Source: an uncultured Phocaeicola sp. (GTDB taxonomy: Bacteria; Bacteroidota; Bacteroidia; Bacteroidales; Bacteroidaceae). From it: 44,493 bases of DNA. The stretch is from the NCBI GenBank assembly GCA_948579315.1, contig CAPAOL010000031.1:1-44493 (forward strand). The letters run 5' to 3'. A program made the position numbers and the translations under genes. The notes under the pieces were generated by a model. It was not told where the DNA came from. It did not search any database and saw only the letters and a list, made by a program, of their open reading frames with translations. Shown here one piece after another: positions 25,390 to 33,516 of this stretch; within the stretch, counting starts at the first letter, position 1, and every line of letters begins with the position of its first letter.

Positions 25390-25791
25390 AATGGTAATAC
25401 TCAATTTGCGGGTGTCTCCTCCGTCGCGAAACTCGCAGAGGTAGACGCCTTGCCATGTGCCTAGATTTAAACGATGGTTCTTGATGGGAATGGTGACCGA
25501 GCTTCCTATCAGGGAGGCTTTTATATGGGCACTCATATCGTCAGGACCTTCAAGGGTATGGATGAAGTAGGGAGCACCGTCGGGAACGAGTTTATTAAAA
25601 AACGTCTGAAAGTCATGCCGTACGTCCGGGTCTGCATTTTCGTTGATGGTTAGTCCGGCAGAAGTGTGTTTGATAAAGACTACCAGCAGACCGCTTTCAG
25701 GAAGTGCGGGTAGCTGTGAGACAATATCACGCGTGATTAGATGAAATCCGCGCGAATAATGAGGTAGTTGGATGTCAAATGTTGTGGCCAT
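25384..25791 (-). CDS. YjbQ-family protein (secondary thiamine-phosphate synthase type)
   Basis: 135 residues, full length for the UPF0047/YjbQ family. Signatures are FIKHTSAGLTINENADPDVR, HTLEGPDDMSAHIKASL and GTWQGVYLCEFRD; His residues in these motifs form the putative metal site. Some members can replace ThiE weakly in E. coli, but the real role is unknown. It is convergent with the exonuclease gene and overlaps its stop by six bases. Confidence 0.93.
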   Translation of the reverse strand: MATTFDIQLPHYSRGFHLITRDIVSQLPALPESGLLVVFIKHTSAGLTINENADPDVRHDFQTFFNKLVPDGAPYFIHTLEGPDDMSAHIKASLIGSSVTIPIKNHRLNLGTWQGVYLCEFRDGGDTRKLSITIL

Positions 25792-25841
25792 CTGTTTATA
25801 TTTTCTTTTTTTTGATTTTAATCTTTACGCCCTATCTGATA

Positions 25842-25865
25842 CAAAGATACTTTTTTATACTTTTG
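25842..25865. promoter_or_regulatory. Divergent overlapping promoters: yjbQ (-) and C-GCAxxG-C-C gene (+)
   Basis: 25842-25849 reads TATCTTTG on the minus strand (yjbQ), and 25858-25865 reads TACTTTTG on the plus strand. The two -7 boxes are eight bases apart, so two polymerases could not bind at once; the genes may be expressed alternately. Confidence 0.55.
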
Positions 25866-25890
25866 TACAAAATAAAAATGCAAAAAGTTT

Positions 25891-26349
25891 ATGGAAGATA
25901 GAATACAGAAAGCAGTGGAGTTTTTTAAGAGTGGATATAACTGCTCACAGTCGGTGGTAGCGGCTTTTGCGGACATGTATGGATTTACACAGGAACAGGC
26001 ATTGCGTATGAGTGCTTCTTTTGGCGGAGGCATCGGACGGATGCGTGAAACGTGTGGAGCTGCCTGCGGCATGTTCTTACTGGCAGGCTTGGAAACCGGT
26101 GCTACGGAAGCGACAGACCGGGAAGGAAAAGCTGCCAATTATGCGGTAGTGCAAGAATTGGCAACTGAATTTAAGAAGCGTAACGGCTCGCTGATTTGTG
26201 GTGAATTGTTGGGGTTAAAGAAAAAAGAGCCGGTTTCCACCATTCCGGAAGAGCGTACAGTTCAATATTATAGCAAGCGCCCTTGTGCAAAAATGGTTGA
26301 AGAAGCGGCAAGAATTTGGTCTGAATATCTTGAAAAGCATCCAAAATGA
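25891..26349 (+). CDS. C-GCAxxG-C-C family protein (putative redox protein)
   Basis: 152 residues. The defining cysteines are seen in SGYNCSQSV (residue ~18), ETCGAACGMFLLAGL (residues ~51-55), LICGELLGL and RPCAKMV near the end. SFGGGIGRMRETCGA is the family signature. The five spaced cysteines suggest a metal or Fe-S cofactor or a redox-active thiol site; no reaction is known. Start at ATG 25891, about 20 bases after the expected transcription start. Confidence 0.88.
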   Translation: MEDRIQKAVEFFKSGYNCSQSVVAAFADMYGFTQEQALRMSASFGGGIGRMRETCGAACGMFLLAGLETGATEATDREGKAANYAVVQELATEFKKRNGSLICGELLGLKKKEPVSTIPEERTVQYYSKRPCAKMVEEAARIWSEYLEKHPK

Positions 26350-26400
26350 GCTCTTAAAATGCTTTTTTATTACAAAAACGGTAAAAAAGTACTCAATAAA

Positions 26401-26431
26401 ATGTTATATAACATAAAAATAGCTATCTTTG
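26401..26431 (+). promoter_or_regulatory. 14-bp palindrome and -7 box before the small winged-helix gene
   Basis: ATGTTATATAACAT (26401-26414) is a perfect palindrome. It ends nine bases before TATCTTTG (26424-26431) and thus covers the promoter spacer, a usual place for a repressor site. The leader to the ATG at 26505 is about 67 bases. Confidence 0.5.
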
Positions 26432-26504
26432 TCTCCGAAATAAAATCTGAAAGTCTTTATGGCTGGAAGGATTTTAAGCATGTCTAACTAAAATTGCAAA
26501 GCAA

Positions 26505-26705
26505 ATGTTGAAAGAAAAAGCTGGTGTAATTGCAGGTACTATCTGGAATACACTGAATGAAACAGAAGGAATGACTGCCAAGCAGCTTAAAAAAGCGACT
26601 AAATTGGTTGACAAAGATCTGTTTCTCGGCCTTGGCTGGTTATTGAGAGAAGACAAAATCTCTGTGGAAGAAGTTGAAGGTGAACTCTTCATCAAATTGA
26701 TCTAA
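26505..26705 (+). CDS. Small winged helix-turn-helix protein (DUF2582 type)
   Basis: 66 residues. It has helix IAGTIWNTLNE, helix TAKQLKKATKL, recognition-type helix DKDLFLGLGWLLRED and a beta wing ISVEEVEGELFIKLI, matching the wHTH_6 (DUF2582) family of very small winged-helix proteins common in Bacteroidetes. Whether it binds DNA or a protein is unknown. It stands alone with its own promoter and terminator, and a palindrome overlaps the promoter, compatible with autoregulation (inference). Confidence 0.85.
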   Translation: MLKEKAGVIAGTIWNTLNETEGMTAKQLKKATKLVDKDLFLGLGWLLREDKISVEEVEGELFIKLI

Positions 26706-26730
26706 GCGAGTAACTCACTTAAGCAATAAA

Positions 26731-26777
26731 AAAATGCGTTGGTACATGGTCATAATGTTATCAACGCATTTTTTTTT
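26731..26777 (+). terminator. Terminator after the winged-helix gene
   Basis: AAAATGCGTTG (26731-26741) pairs with CAACGCATTTT (26762-26772), loop 20 bases, in a run of nine T. Confidence 0.9.
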
Positions 26778-26792
26778 ATTCCGTCATTTACG

Positions 26793-26800
26793 TATCTTTG
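26793..26800 (+). promoter_or_regulatory. lepA -7 box (TATCTTTG)
   Basis: TATCTTTG, 33 bases before the lepA ATG. The -33 region falls in the T-run of the preceding terminator. Confidence 0.6.
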
Positions 26801-26833
26801 CACACCAAAAAGATAAAATAATAAGAATTCAGA

Positions 26834-28615
26834 ATGAAGAATATACGCAACTTTTGCATTATTGCTCATATTGATCACGGTAAGTCGACTTTGGCTGACC
26901 GTTTGTTGGAGTTTACACATACCATTCAGGTGACTTCCGGGCAGATGCTTGATAATATGGATCTGGAGAAAGAAAGAGGGATCACTATCAAGAGCCATGC
27001 TATCCAGATGGAATATACTTATCAGGGGGAGAAGTATATCCTTAACTTGATTGACACTCCGGGACATGTGGACTTTTCGTATGAGGTATCGCGTTCTATT
27101 GCTGCGTGTGAAGGTGCGTTGCTGATTGTTGATGCTTCACAGGGAGTGCAGGCGCAGACGATTTCAAATCTGTATATGGCCATTGAACATGACCTTGAGA
27201 TTATTCCGGTGATTAATAAATGTGACATGGCGAGCGCCAATCCCGAAGAAGTGGAAGATGAGATCGTTGAATTGTTGGGCTGTAAACGGGAGGAAGTAAT
27301 CCGTGCGTCCGGTAAAACGGGGATGGGAGTGGAAGAGATACTGGCAGCTGTGATTGAACGGATTCCTCATCCGGAAGGAGATGAAGAAGCTCCGTTGCAG
27401 GCTTTGATTTTCGACTCTGTATTTAATTCTTTCCGCGGAATTATTGCTTATTTCAAGATTGAAAACGGTATGATTCGCAAGGGAGACAAGGTGAAGTTCT
27501 TTAATACGGGAAAAGAGTATGATGCTGATGAAGTAGGGGTATTGAAAATGGATATGGTGCCTCGTAACGAACTTCGTACGGGAGATGTAGGATATATTAT
27601 TTCCGGTATCAAGACTTCCAAAGAGGTGAAGGTGGGAGATACCATTACGCATATTGCTCGTCCTTGTGAAAAGGCTATTGCCGGTTTTGAGGAAGTGAAG
27701 CCGATGGTGTTTGCCGGAGTTTATCCGATTGAAGCGGAGGACTTTGAAGATCTTCGTGCGTCTTTGGAGAAGTTGCAGTTGAATGACGCATCTTTGACTT
27801 TCCAGCCGGAATCTTCGTTGGCTTTGGGATTTGGTTTCCGTTGTGGTTTCCTCGGATTGCTTCACATGGAGATTGTGCAGGAACGTCTGGACCGTGAGTT
27901 TAATATGAATGTGATTACTACGGTGCCGAACGTTTCTTACCATATATATGATAAACAAGGTAATATGAAGGAAGTGCATAATCCTGGTGGTATGCCCGAC
28001 CCAACCATGATTGACCATATCGAAGAGCCGTATATCAAAGCGTCTATTATTACTACTACCGATTATATCGGTCCTATCATGACGCTTTGTCTGGGTAAAC
28101 GTGGTGAATTGATCAAACAGGAATATATTTCCGGTAACCGGGTGGAAATCTATTATAATATGCCTTTGGGAGAAATTGTGATTGACTTTTATGATAAGTT
28201 GAAGAGCATTTCTAAAGGGTATGCTTCGTTTGATTATCATCCGAATGGTTTCCGTACTTCTAAATTGGTGAAGTTGGATATCCTCCTGAACGGTGAACCT
28301 GTGGATGCGCTCTCCACTTTGACGCATATTGACAATGCTTACGATATGGGACGCCGGATGTGTGAGAAGTTGAAGGAACTTATTCCACGTCAACAGTTTG
28401 ATATTGCCATTCAGGCAGCTATCGGAGCGAAGATTATTTCTCGCGAAACCATTAAGGCGGTTCGTAAGGATGTGACCGCGAAGTGCTATGGTGGCGACGT
28501 GAGCCGTAAACGTAAACTGCTTGAAAAACAGAAAAGAGGTAAAAAACGAATGAAACAAATTGGTAACGTGGAAGTGCCTCAGAAAGCCTTCCTCGCTGTG
28601 CTCAAGCTGGATTAA
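26834..28615 (+). CDS. lepA: Elongation factor 4 (LepA)
   Basis: 593 residues, full length. G1 AHIDHGKSTLADRLLE (residue ~11), G2 RGITIKSHA, G3 DTPGHVDF, G4 NKCDM. The EF-G-like domains follow, then the LepA-specific C-terminal domain ending with KCYGGDVSRKRKLLEKQKRGKKRMK, which reaches the peptidyl-transferase centre. LepA acts on ribosomes during initiation/biogenesis and stress. Confidence 0.97.
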   Translation: MKNIRNFCIIAHIDHGKSTLADRLLEFTHTIQVTSGQMLDNMDLEKERGITIKSHAIQMEYTYQGEKYILNLIDTPGHVDFSYEVSRSIAACEGALLIVDASQGVQAQTISNLYMAIEHDLEIIPVINKCDMASANPEEVEDEIVELLGCKREEVIRASGKTGMGVEEILAAVIERIPHPEGDEEAPLQALIFDSVFNSFRGIIAYFKIENGMIRKGDKVKFFNTGKEYDADEVGVLKMDMVPRNELRTGDVGYIISGIKTSKEVKVGDTITHIARPCEKAIAGFEEVKPMVFAGVYPIEAEDFEDLRASLEKLQLNDASLTFQPESSLALGFGFRCGFLGLLHMEIVQERLDREFNMNVITTVPNVSYHIYDKQGNMKEVHNPGGMPDPTMIDHIEEPYIKASIITTTDYIGPIMTLCLGKRGELIKQEYISGNRVEIYYNMPLGEIVIDFYDKLKSISKGYASFDYHPNGFRTSKLVKLDILLNGEPVDALSTLTHIDNAYDMGRRMCEKLKELIPRQQFDIAIQAAIGAKIISRETIKAVRKDVTAKCYGGDVSRKRKLLEKQKRGKKRMKQIGNVEVPQKAFLAVLKLD

Positions 28616-28624
28616 AAAACACTG

Positions 28625-28681
28625 CCGCAAGCAATTTTTTCAGAGATATGTTCTGAACAAATTGACTTGCGGTTAGTTTTT
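28625..28681 (+). terminator. lepA terminator, long hairpin
   Basis: Three stacked stems: CCGCAAG/CTTGCGG (28625-28631, 28666-28672), CAATTT/AAATTG (28632-28637, 28659-28664) and TTCAGA/TCTGAA (28639-28644, 28652-28657), broken only by one 1x1 mismatch and one bulge, with a seven-base loop, then TTAGTTTTT. Confidence 0.85.
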
Positions 28682-28691
28682 AATACACCAG

Positions 28692-28736
28692 GTGATTGCC
28701 TTCTGTCTGCAGAGCTTTCCTTGGCAATCACTTTTT
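28692..28736 (+). terminator. Second terminator-like hairpin, 20 bases before the antiporter gene
   Basis: GTGATTGCC (28692-28700) pairs exactly with GGCAATCAC (28723-28731), loop 22 bases, followed by five T. It lies directly upstream of the antiporter start codon and I see no TAnnTTTG box between the two, so it could be an attenuator rather than a simple terminator. Confidence 0.75.
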
Positions 28737-28756
28737 AGAAACAAACAACTATAAAT

Positions 28757-29935
28757 ATGAGAAAAGTTCTGTCTTTTTCGGGCTTCCTGATGCTGGGGCT
28801 CGTCGTTTCGCAATTCCTGCCGATGATGGCCGGGGATGGCTATGGAGCCGTTAAATCCATATCGAATGTATTGCTCTATGTATGCCTTAGTTTTATAATG
28901 ATTAATGTAGGCCGTGAATTCGTTCTTGATAAGACACGGTGGAAAAGTTACGCTCAGGATTATTTTATTGCCATGGCTACGGCTGCTTTGCCGTGGTTTA
29001 TGATTGCCATTTATTATGTATTTGTATTGCTTCCACCCGATTTTTGGAATAGTTGGGAAGCTTGGAAGGAGAATTTGCTATTGAGCCGTTTTGCCGCACC
29101 GACATCAGCCGGTATTTTGTTTACAATGTTGGCGGCTATTGGGTTAAAGTCCAGTTGGATTTATAAGAAGATACAGGTCTTGGCTATTTTCGACGATTTG
29201 GATACGATTCTTTTGATGATTCCTCTTCAAATAATGATGATTGGCTTGCGCTGGCAATTGATTATTGTGGTAGTGATTGTGTTTATGTTGTTGGCTGTCG
29301 GCTGGCAGCGGCTGAATAAATACGATTGGCGTCAGGATTGGAAGGCTATCCTCTTTTATTCAATAGTCATATTTTTGGCTACTCAAATTCTTTATCTCGG
29401 TAGTAAGGAATTGTATGGGGAGGAGGGAAGTATTCATATTGAAGTCCTGTTGCCTGCATTTGTGCTGGGTATGATTATGAAACATAAGGAACATGACACG
29501 CCCGTGGAACGAAAGGTTTCTACCGGAATTTCATTTTTTTTCATGTTCCTGGTGGGGATGAGTATGCCGCATTTTATTGATGTGAACTTTGCGGAGACTC
29601 ATGCAGGCGCTTATTCCGTCACCGGTTCGCAGGAGATGATGCCGTGGGGAATGATTATGTTTCATGTGGTGATTGTCTCTTTATTGTCGAATATAGGAAA
29701 GCTTTGCCCGATGTTCTTTTACCGTGGCCGGAAATTAAGTGAGCGACTGGCTCTTTCTATCGGTATGTTTACACGTGGCGAGGTAGGAGCCGGGATTATT
29801 TTCATTGCATTGGGATATAACTTGGGTGGTCCGGCATTGGTGATTTCTGTCCTTACCTTGGTGCTGAATCTGATTTTGACAGGAGTTTTTGTACTTTGGG
29901 TCAAAAAACTTGCTTTAAGGAGTTATACTAATTAG
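28757..29935 (+). CDS. Cation:proton antiporter (CPA-type membrane protein)
   Basis: 392 residues with about twelve hydrophobic helices. FAAPTSAGILFTML and LAIFDDLDTILLM are consistent with the unwound helices and the paired acidic residues of cation:proton antiporters, and the C-terminal GMFTRGEVGAGIIFIALG is a typical helix of the CPA2/KefB-like group. It probably exchanges Na+ or K+ for H+. nhaA follows after 45 bases with no promoter seen between them, so the two antiporters are likely expressed together. The ion is not decided. Confidence 0.82.
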   Translation: MRKVLSFSGFLMLGLVVSQFLPMMAGDGYGAVKSISNVLLYVCLSFIMINVGREFVLDKTRWKSYAQDYFIAMATAALPWFMIAIYYVFVLLPPDFWNSWEAWKENLLLSRFAAPTSAGILFTMLAAIGLKSSWIYKKIQVLAIFDDLDTILLMIPLQIMMIGLRWQLIIVVVIVFMLLAVGWQRLNKYDWRQDWKAILFYSIVIFLATQILYLGSKELYGEEGSIHIEVLLPAFVLGMIMKHKEHDTPVERKVSTGISFFFMFLVGMSMPHFIDVNFAETHAGAYSVTGSQEMMPWGMIMFHVVIVSLLSNIGKLCPMFFYRGRKLSERLALSIGMFTRGEVGAGIIFIALGYNLGGPALVISVLTLVLNLILTGVFVLWVKKLALRSYTN

Positions 29936-29980
29936 AAAATTCTGTATATTGCAAAAATAATATTATAAAAACATTTCGTT

Positions 29981-31300
29981 ATGACTATTTGGCGGACTAT
30001 GCGGAATTTCTCATCCATGAATATCACAGCGAGTATTCTTCTATTTTTGGCTGCTGTTTCGGCAGCCATCATTGCGAACTCTTCTGTGGCTCCGGTGTAT
30101 CAGGCGTTCTTATCGCATGAACTTCATTTGCGGATTGGTAGTTTTAATTTACTTTCGCACGGTGGGGAGAATCTACGGATGATTGAGTTTATCAATGATG
30201 GCTTGATGACGATTTTCTTTTTGCTGGTAGGGCTGGAAATCAAGCGGGAATTGCTGGTGGGCGAGCTTTCTTCTTTCCGCAAGGCTGCGTTGCCTTTTAT
30301 CGCTGCTTGTGGTGGCATGCTGGTTCCCATAATTATATATATGCTGATTTGCCCGCCGGGCAGTGTCGGCGGACAAGGGCTTGCCATTCCGATGGCAACG
30401 GATATTGCTTTTTCATTGGGTGTGTTGAGTTTGCTAGGGAATCGTGTTCCTCTAAGCCTGAAAATCTTTCTGACGGCTTTTGCGGTTGTCGATGATATTG
30501 GCGGTATTCTGGTGATTGCCATTTTTTATAGTTCACATGTCTCTTATGGTTATCTTCTGGTGGCTGCGTTGCTTTATGTTTTGCTTTACTTTATTGGAAA
30601 ATGGGGGACGACAAATAAGATTTTCTTTTTAGTGATTGGGGGCGTTATTTGGTATTTATTTTTGCAATCGGGTATTCATAGTACAATCTCCGGGGTTATC
30701 CTGGCTTTTGTTATTCCTGCAAAGCCTCGTTTGAACGTAGGAAAGTATATTGAAGATATCCGCCGTATAATAGCCGGCTTCCCGACAATGGAGTCGGGAA
30801 GTATTGTGTTGACTAATGAGCAGATTGCCAAACTGAAAGAGGTGGAGTCGGCTTCCGACCGTGTGATTAGTCCGTTGCAATCATTGGAAGACAATCTGCA
30901 TGGGGCGGTCAATTACCTGATTCTTCCGCTTTTTGCTTTTGTCAATGCCGGCGTTGTGTTTAGCAGGGGCGGCGAGTTGGTCGGCAACGTGGGTATTGCG
31001 GTGGCAGCCGGATTGTTGTTTGGAAAATTCATCGGTATTTATTCGTTCACCTGGTTGGCTATCAGAACAGGATTGACTCCCAGACCATTGGGAATGAACT
31101 GGATGAATCTTACCGGAGTTGCATTGTTAGGCGGCATCGGTTTTACCGTATCGCTTTTCATTGCCAACCTTTCTTTCGGAGCTGATTATCCGGTCTTGTT
31201 GAACCAGGCTAAGTTTGGAGTGTTGTCGGGTTCCATACTTTCCGGATTATTGGGTTATATTGTGCTCCGGGTGGTGCTTGCAAAGGGGCAGGGGCGTTGA
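29981..31300 (+). CDS. nhaA: Na+/H+ antiporter NhaA
   Basis: 439 residues. NhaA signatures are FLLVGLEIKRELLVGELS in the N-terminal part, ATDIAFSLGVLSLLG, and AFAVVDDIGGILVIAIF, which holds the two adjacent Asp residues that bind Na+ (Asp163/Asp164 in E. coli). The family's GIGFTVSLFIANL helix lies near the end. It uses the proton gradient to expel Na+. A hydrophilic insert (about residues 255-300, with MESGSIVLTNEQIAKLKEVE) makes it longer than the ~390-residue enterobacterial protein. Confidence 0.95.
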   Translation: MTIWRTMRNFSSMNITASILLFLAAVSAAIIANSSVAPVYQAFLSHELHLRIGSFNLLSHGGENLRMIEFINDGLMTIFFLLVGLEIKRELLVGELSSFRKAALPFIAACGGMLVPIIIYMLICPPGSVGGQGLAIPMATDIAFSLGVLSLLGNRVPLSLKIFLTAFAVVDDIGGILVIAIFYSSHVSYGYLLVAALLYVLLYFIGKWGTTNKIFFLVIGGVIWYLFLQSGIHSTISGVILAFVIPAKPRLNVGKYIEDIRRIIAGFPTMESGSIVLTNEQIAKLKEVESASDRVISPLQSLEDNLHGAVNYLILPLFAFVNAGVVFSRGGELVGNVGIAVAAGLLFGKFIGIYSFTWLAIRTGLTPRPLGMNWMNLTGVALLGGIGFTVSLFIANLSFGADYPVLLNQAKFGVLSGSILSGLLGYIVLRVVLAKGQGR

Positions 31301-31307
31301 TAAAATA

Positions 31308-31372
31308 TAATAATCCCGCCATTCTACCTTTATTCCTGTCAAGGGGATAAAGCTTGAATGGCGGGATTATTA
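31308..31372. terminator. Bidirectional terminator between nhaA and rmuC
   Basis: A 17-bp perfect stem, TAATAATCCCGCCATTC (31308-31324) with its complement at 31356-31372, loop 31 bases. It lies between convergent genes and its A/T-rich ends can serve both strands, though the T-runs are short. Confidence 0.75.
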
Positions 31373-31423
31373 GTTTAAAATATGAAACTCTTGTAATAAT
31401 ATGCAGAGTTGTTTTTGATTATT

Positions 31424-32662
31424 CTATTCATCTGTAAGTTCATCATCTATTCCGTCAATCGGCAGAATCTTCCGACTTTCTTCATGTGGTAACTGCTCTA
31501 CTTGCCGCAGTTTCCGTTCGATGGCGCGTGTCCGTTTTCCCATTACTTCTTCCAGTTGGTCACCGGCACTTTGCAGGTTCTTCTGTACTTTCTCAAGCAA
31601 TCCGCCGAACTTGCCGAATTCCGTTTTGACGGCTCCTAATACAGTCCAAACTTCGCCGGTACGCTTTTGGATGGCTAGTGTGCGGAATCCCATTTGAAGG
31701 CTGTTCAAGATAGCTCCTAGTGTCGTCGGTCCGGTCACTACGATCTTATATTCTTTCTGAAGTGTCTCTACAAGACTTGTTCTTCGGATTACCTCAGCGT
31801 AAATGCTTTCGAAAGGTAAGAACATGATGGCGAAATCGGTAGTAAAAGGGGGATCCACATATTTATCGTGAATATCCTTGGCCATCTTTTTAATCGTGCT
31901 TTCCAACTGCTTGCCGGATGATTCCATCAACGCGGCATCTCCTGCTTCGAAAGCATCGTAATATTGTTCGTATATGTCTTTCGGAAATTTAGCGTCAATC
32001 GGAAGGTAAACGGTGCTGTTGGCATCGTCCTTTCCTGGAAGTTTGATGGCAAATTCGACGAATTCGGTTCCGCTCTTTTTCGTCTTGACGTTTGCGTCAT
32101 ACTGTTCAGGGCTCATCATTTGTTCGAGTAATGCTCCGAGTTGTACTTCACCGAATGTTCCCCGCATTTTTACATTGCTCAATACTTTTTTCAGTCCGCC
32201 GACATCCTGTGCCAGGGATTTCATTTCTCCGAGTCCCTTTTGTACATTTTCGAGCTGCGAATGGACGATTTCAAACGACTGTCCGATTCGTTCGTTCAGT
32301 GTCTTTTGTAACTTTTCTTCTACCATCAGGCGCATGTCGTCCAGACGTTTCTCGGTCGATTTAATCAGAACTTCCTGCTGGCGTGCCATTGTGTCGAATT
32401 TCTGGCGTTGCAACTCTCCGCTGGTCATCATGTTCTTGTGCAGGACATCCTGGAGTTGCTGCATATTCTGGTTGAGCGTTTGAGTCATCTCCATGCGAAG
32501 TTCTCGGATGCTGCGGTTCAGTTCTTCCCGGTTCTCCTGCATTTGTTGGCGCAAAGCTATCTGTAATTGTTCCGCTTGAGTTTGGTTGTTGCCTTTTGTC
32601 AGTGATAATACCAGCAGGACTGTCACTAATATGGCAATTACAATAAGTAGAATCAGTTCCAT
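31424..32662 (-). CDS. rmuC: DNA recombination protein RmuC homologue
   Basis: 412 residues from ATG 32662; an in-frame TTG one codon upstream (32665) is possible but unnecessary. One N-terminal membrane segment (residues 2-21), a long coiled coil (to about residue 140, with many Gln/Glu/Met heptads), and the RmuC nuclease-like domain (about 160-370) with PIDAKFPKDIYEQY and DFAIMFLPFESIYAEV signatures. RmuC limits inversion of short repeats and is related to PD-(D/E)XK nucleases. Its start shares one base with the map stop (TGATG), so the two are translationally coupled. Confidence 0.93.
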   Translation of the reverse strand: MELILLIVIAILVTVLLVLSLTKGNNQTQAEQLQIALRQQMQENREELNRSIRELRMEMTQTLNQNMQQLQDVLHKNMMTSGELQRQKFDTMARQQEVLIKSTEKRLDDMRLMVEEKLQKTLNERIGQSFEIVHSQLENVQKGLGEMKSLAQDVGGLKKVLSNVKMRGTFGEVQLGALLEQMMSPEQYDANVKTKKSGTEFVEFAIKLPGKDDANSTVYLPIDAKFPKDIYEQYYDAFEAGDAALMESSGKQLESTIKKMAKDIHDKYVDPPFTTDFAIMFLPFESIYAEVIRRTSLVETLQKEYKIVVTGPTTLGAILNSLQMGFRTLAIQKRTGEVWTVLGAVKTEFGKFGGLLEKVQKNLQSAGDQLEEVMGKRTRAIERKLRQVEQLPHEESRKILPIDGIDDELTDE

Positions 32663-33516
32663 CAATATGTCAGAATTTCGTTTCCGGTTTCAGTAATCAG
32701 TATCATGTTTTCCCATTGGGCTGAGGGTAGCCCGTCATCGGTGCAGACTGTCCATCCGTCAGCTTCGTCTACAAATACTTCGTAGGTTCCCATGTTTATC
32801 ATCGGTTCGATGGTGAAGGTCATCCCCGGTACAATCATCATACCTGTGCCACGACGTCCGAAGTGTTCCACATCTGGTTCTTCATGGAATTTCATTCCCA
32901 CGCCATGCCCGCAAAGGTCACGGACAACGCTGAATCCGTTCTTTTCTGCATGCTCCTGGATGGCTGCGCCTACATCGCCCAGTTGTTTCCAGGGCTGTGC
33001 GGCGGCAATGCCTATTTCCATACATTCTTTGGTCACCTGAACGAGTTTGCGCATTTCGGGACTTACATCGCCAATCATAAACATGCGGGATGCATCGGAG
33101 AAGTATCCATTGTAAATAGTGGATACATCCACATTGATAATATCTCCGCTTTTCAGAATTTCATTCTTATTGGGTATTCCATGACATACCACATCATTGA
33201 TACTCGTACAAACGCTTTTCGGAAATCCTTCGTAATTGAGTGGGGCAGGGATGGCTCCATGTCCGGTTGTGAAGTCATAAACCATCACGTCAATCTCTTC
33301 AGTAGACATTCCTTCACGGATATTTTCTGAGATATAATCCAACAATGCCGTATTGATTTTGGCACTTTCACGAATTCCTTCCAGTTGCTCGGGGGTGCGG
33401 AGTACTTTACGTGGTGGAAGCTTATATCCTTGTTTTCTATATTTCTGTATTTTCTCTTCTACTGCTGCCGGATAATTGGAGGGGGTAAACCGGAATCCCT
33501 TGATAAAATTCTTCAT
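32662..33516 (-). CDS. map: Type I methionine aminopeptidase (long form)
   Basis: 284 residues. The metal ligands are all present: His in VVCHGIPN (substrate side), Asp pair in INVDVSTIYNGYFSDASRMF, His in CGHGVGMKFHEEPDV, Glu in FTIEPMIN and Glu in ILITETGNEI. A ~35-residue basic N-terminal extension (KGFRFTPSNYPAAVEEK) distinguishes it from the ~260-residue form that in Bacteroides usually lies in the ribosomal spc operon; this is therefore probably a second paralogue (inference). Followed by rmuC with a one-base overlap. Confidence 0.94.
   Translation of the reverse strand: MKNFIKGFRFTPSNYPAAVEEKIQKYRKQGYKLPPRKVLRTPEQLEGIRESAKINTALLDYISENIREGMSTEEIDVMVYDFTTGHGAIPAPLNYEGFPKSVCTSINDVVCHGIPNKNEILKSGDIINVDVSTIYNGYFSDASRMFMIGDVSPEMRKLVQVTKECMEIGIAAAQPWKQLGDVGAAIQEHAEKNGFSVVRDLCGHGVGMKFHEEPDVEHFGRRGTGMMIVPGMTFTIEPMINMGTYEVFVDEADGWTVCTDDGLPSAQWENMILITETGNEILTY

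Noticed and set aside
27164..28630. A 488-codon open frame on the minus strand across lepA
   Set aside because: It is the antisense shadow of a highly conserved gene, has low-complexity His/Phe/Arg-rich translation, no promoter and no family resemblance.
28616..28756. Known Na+ or Li+ riboswitch before the antiporters
   Set aside because: I could not match any known consensus; only the terminator-like hairpins are supported.
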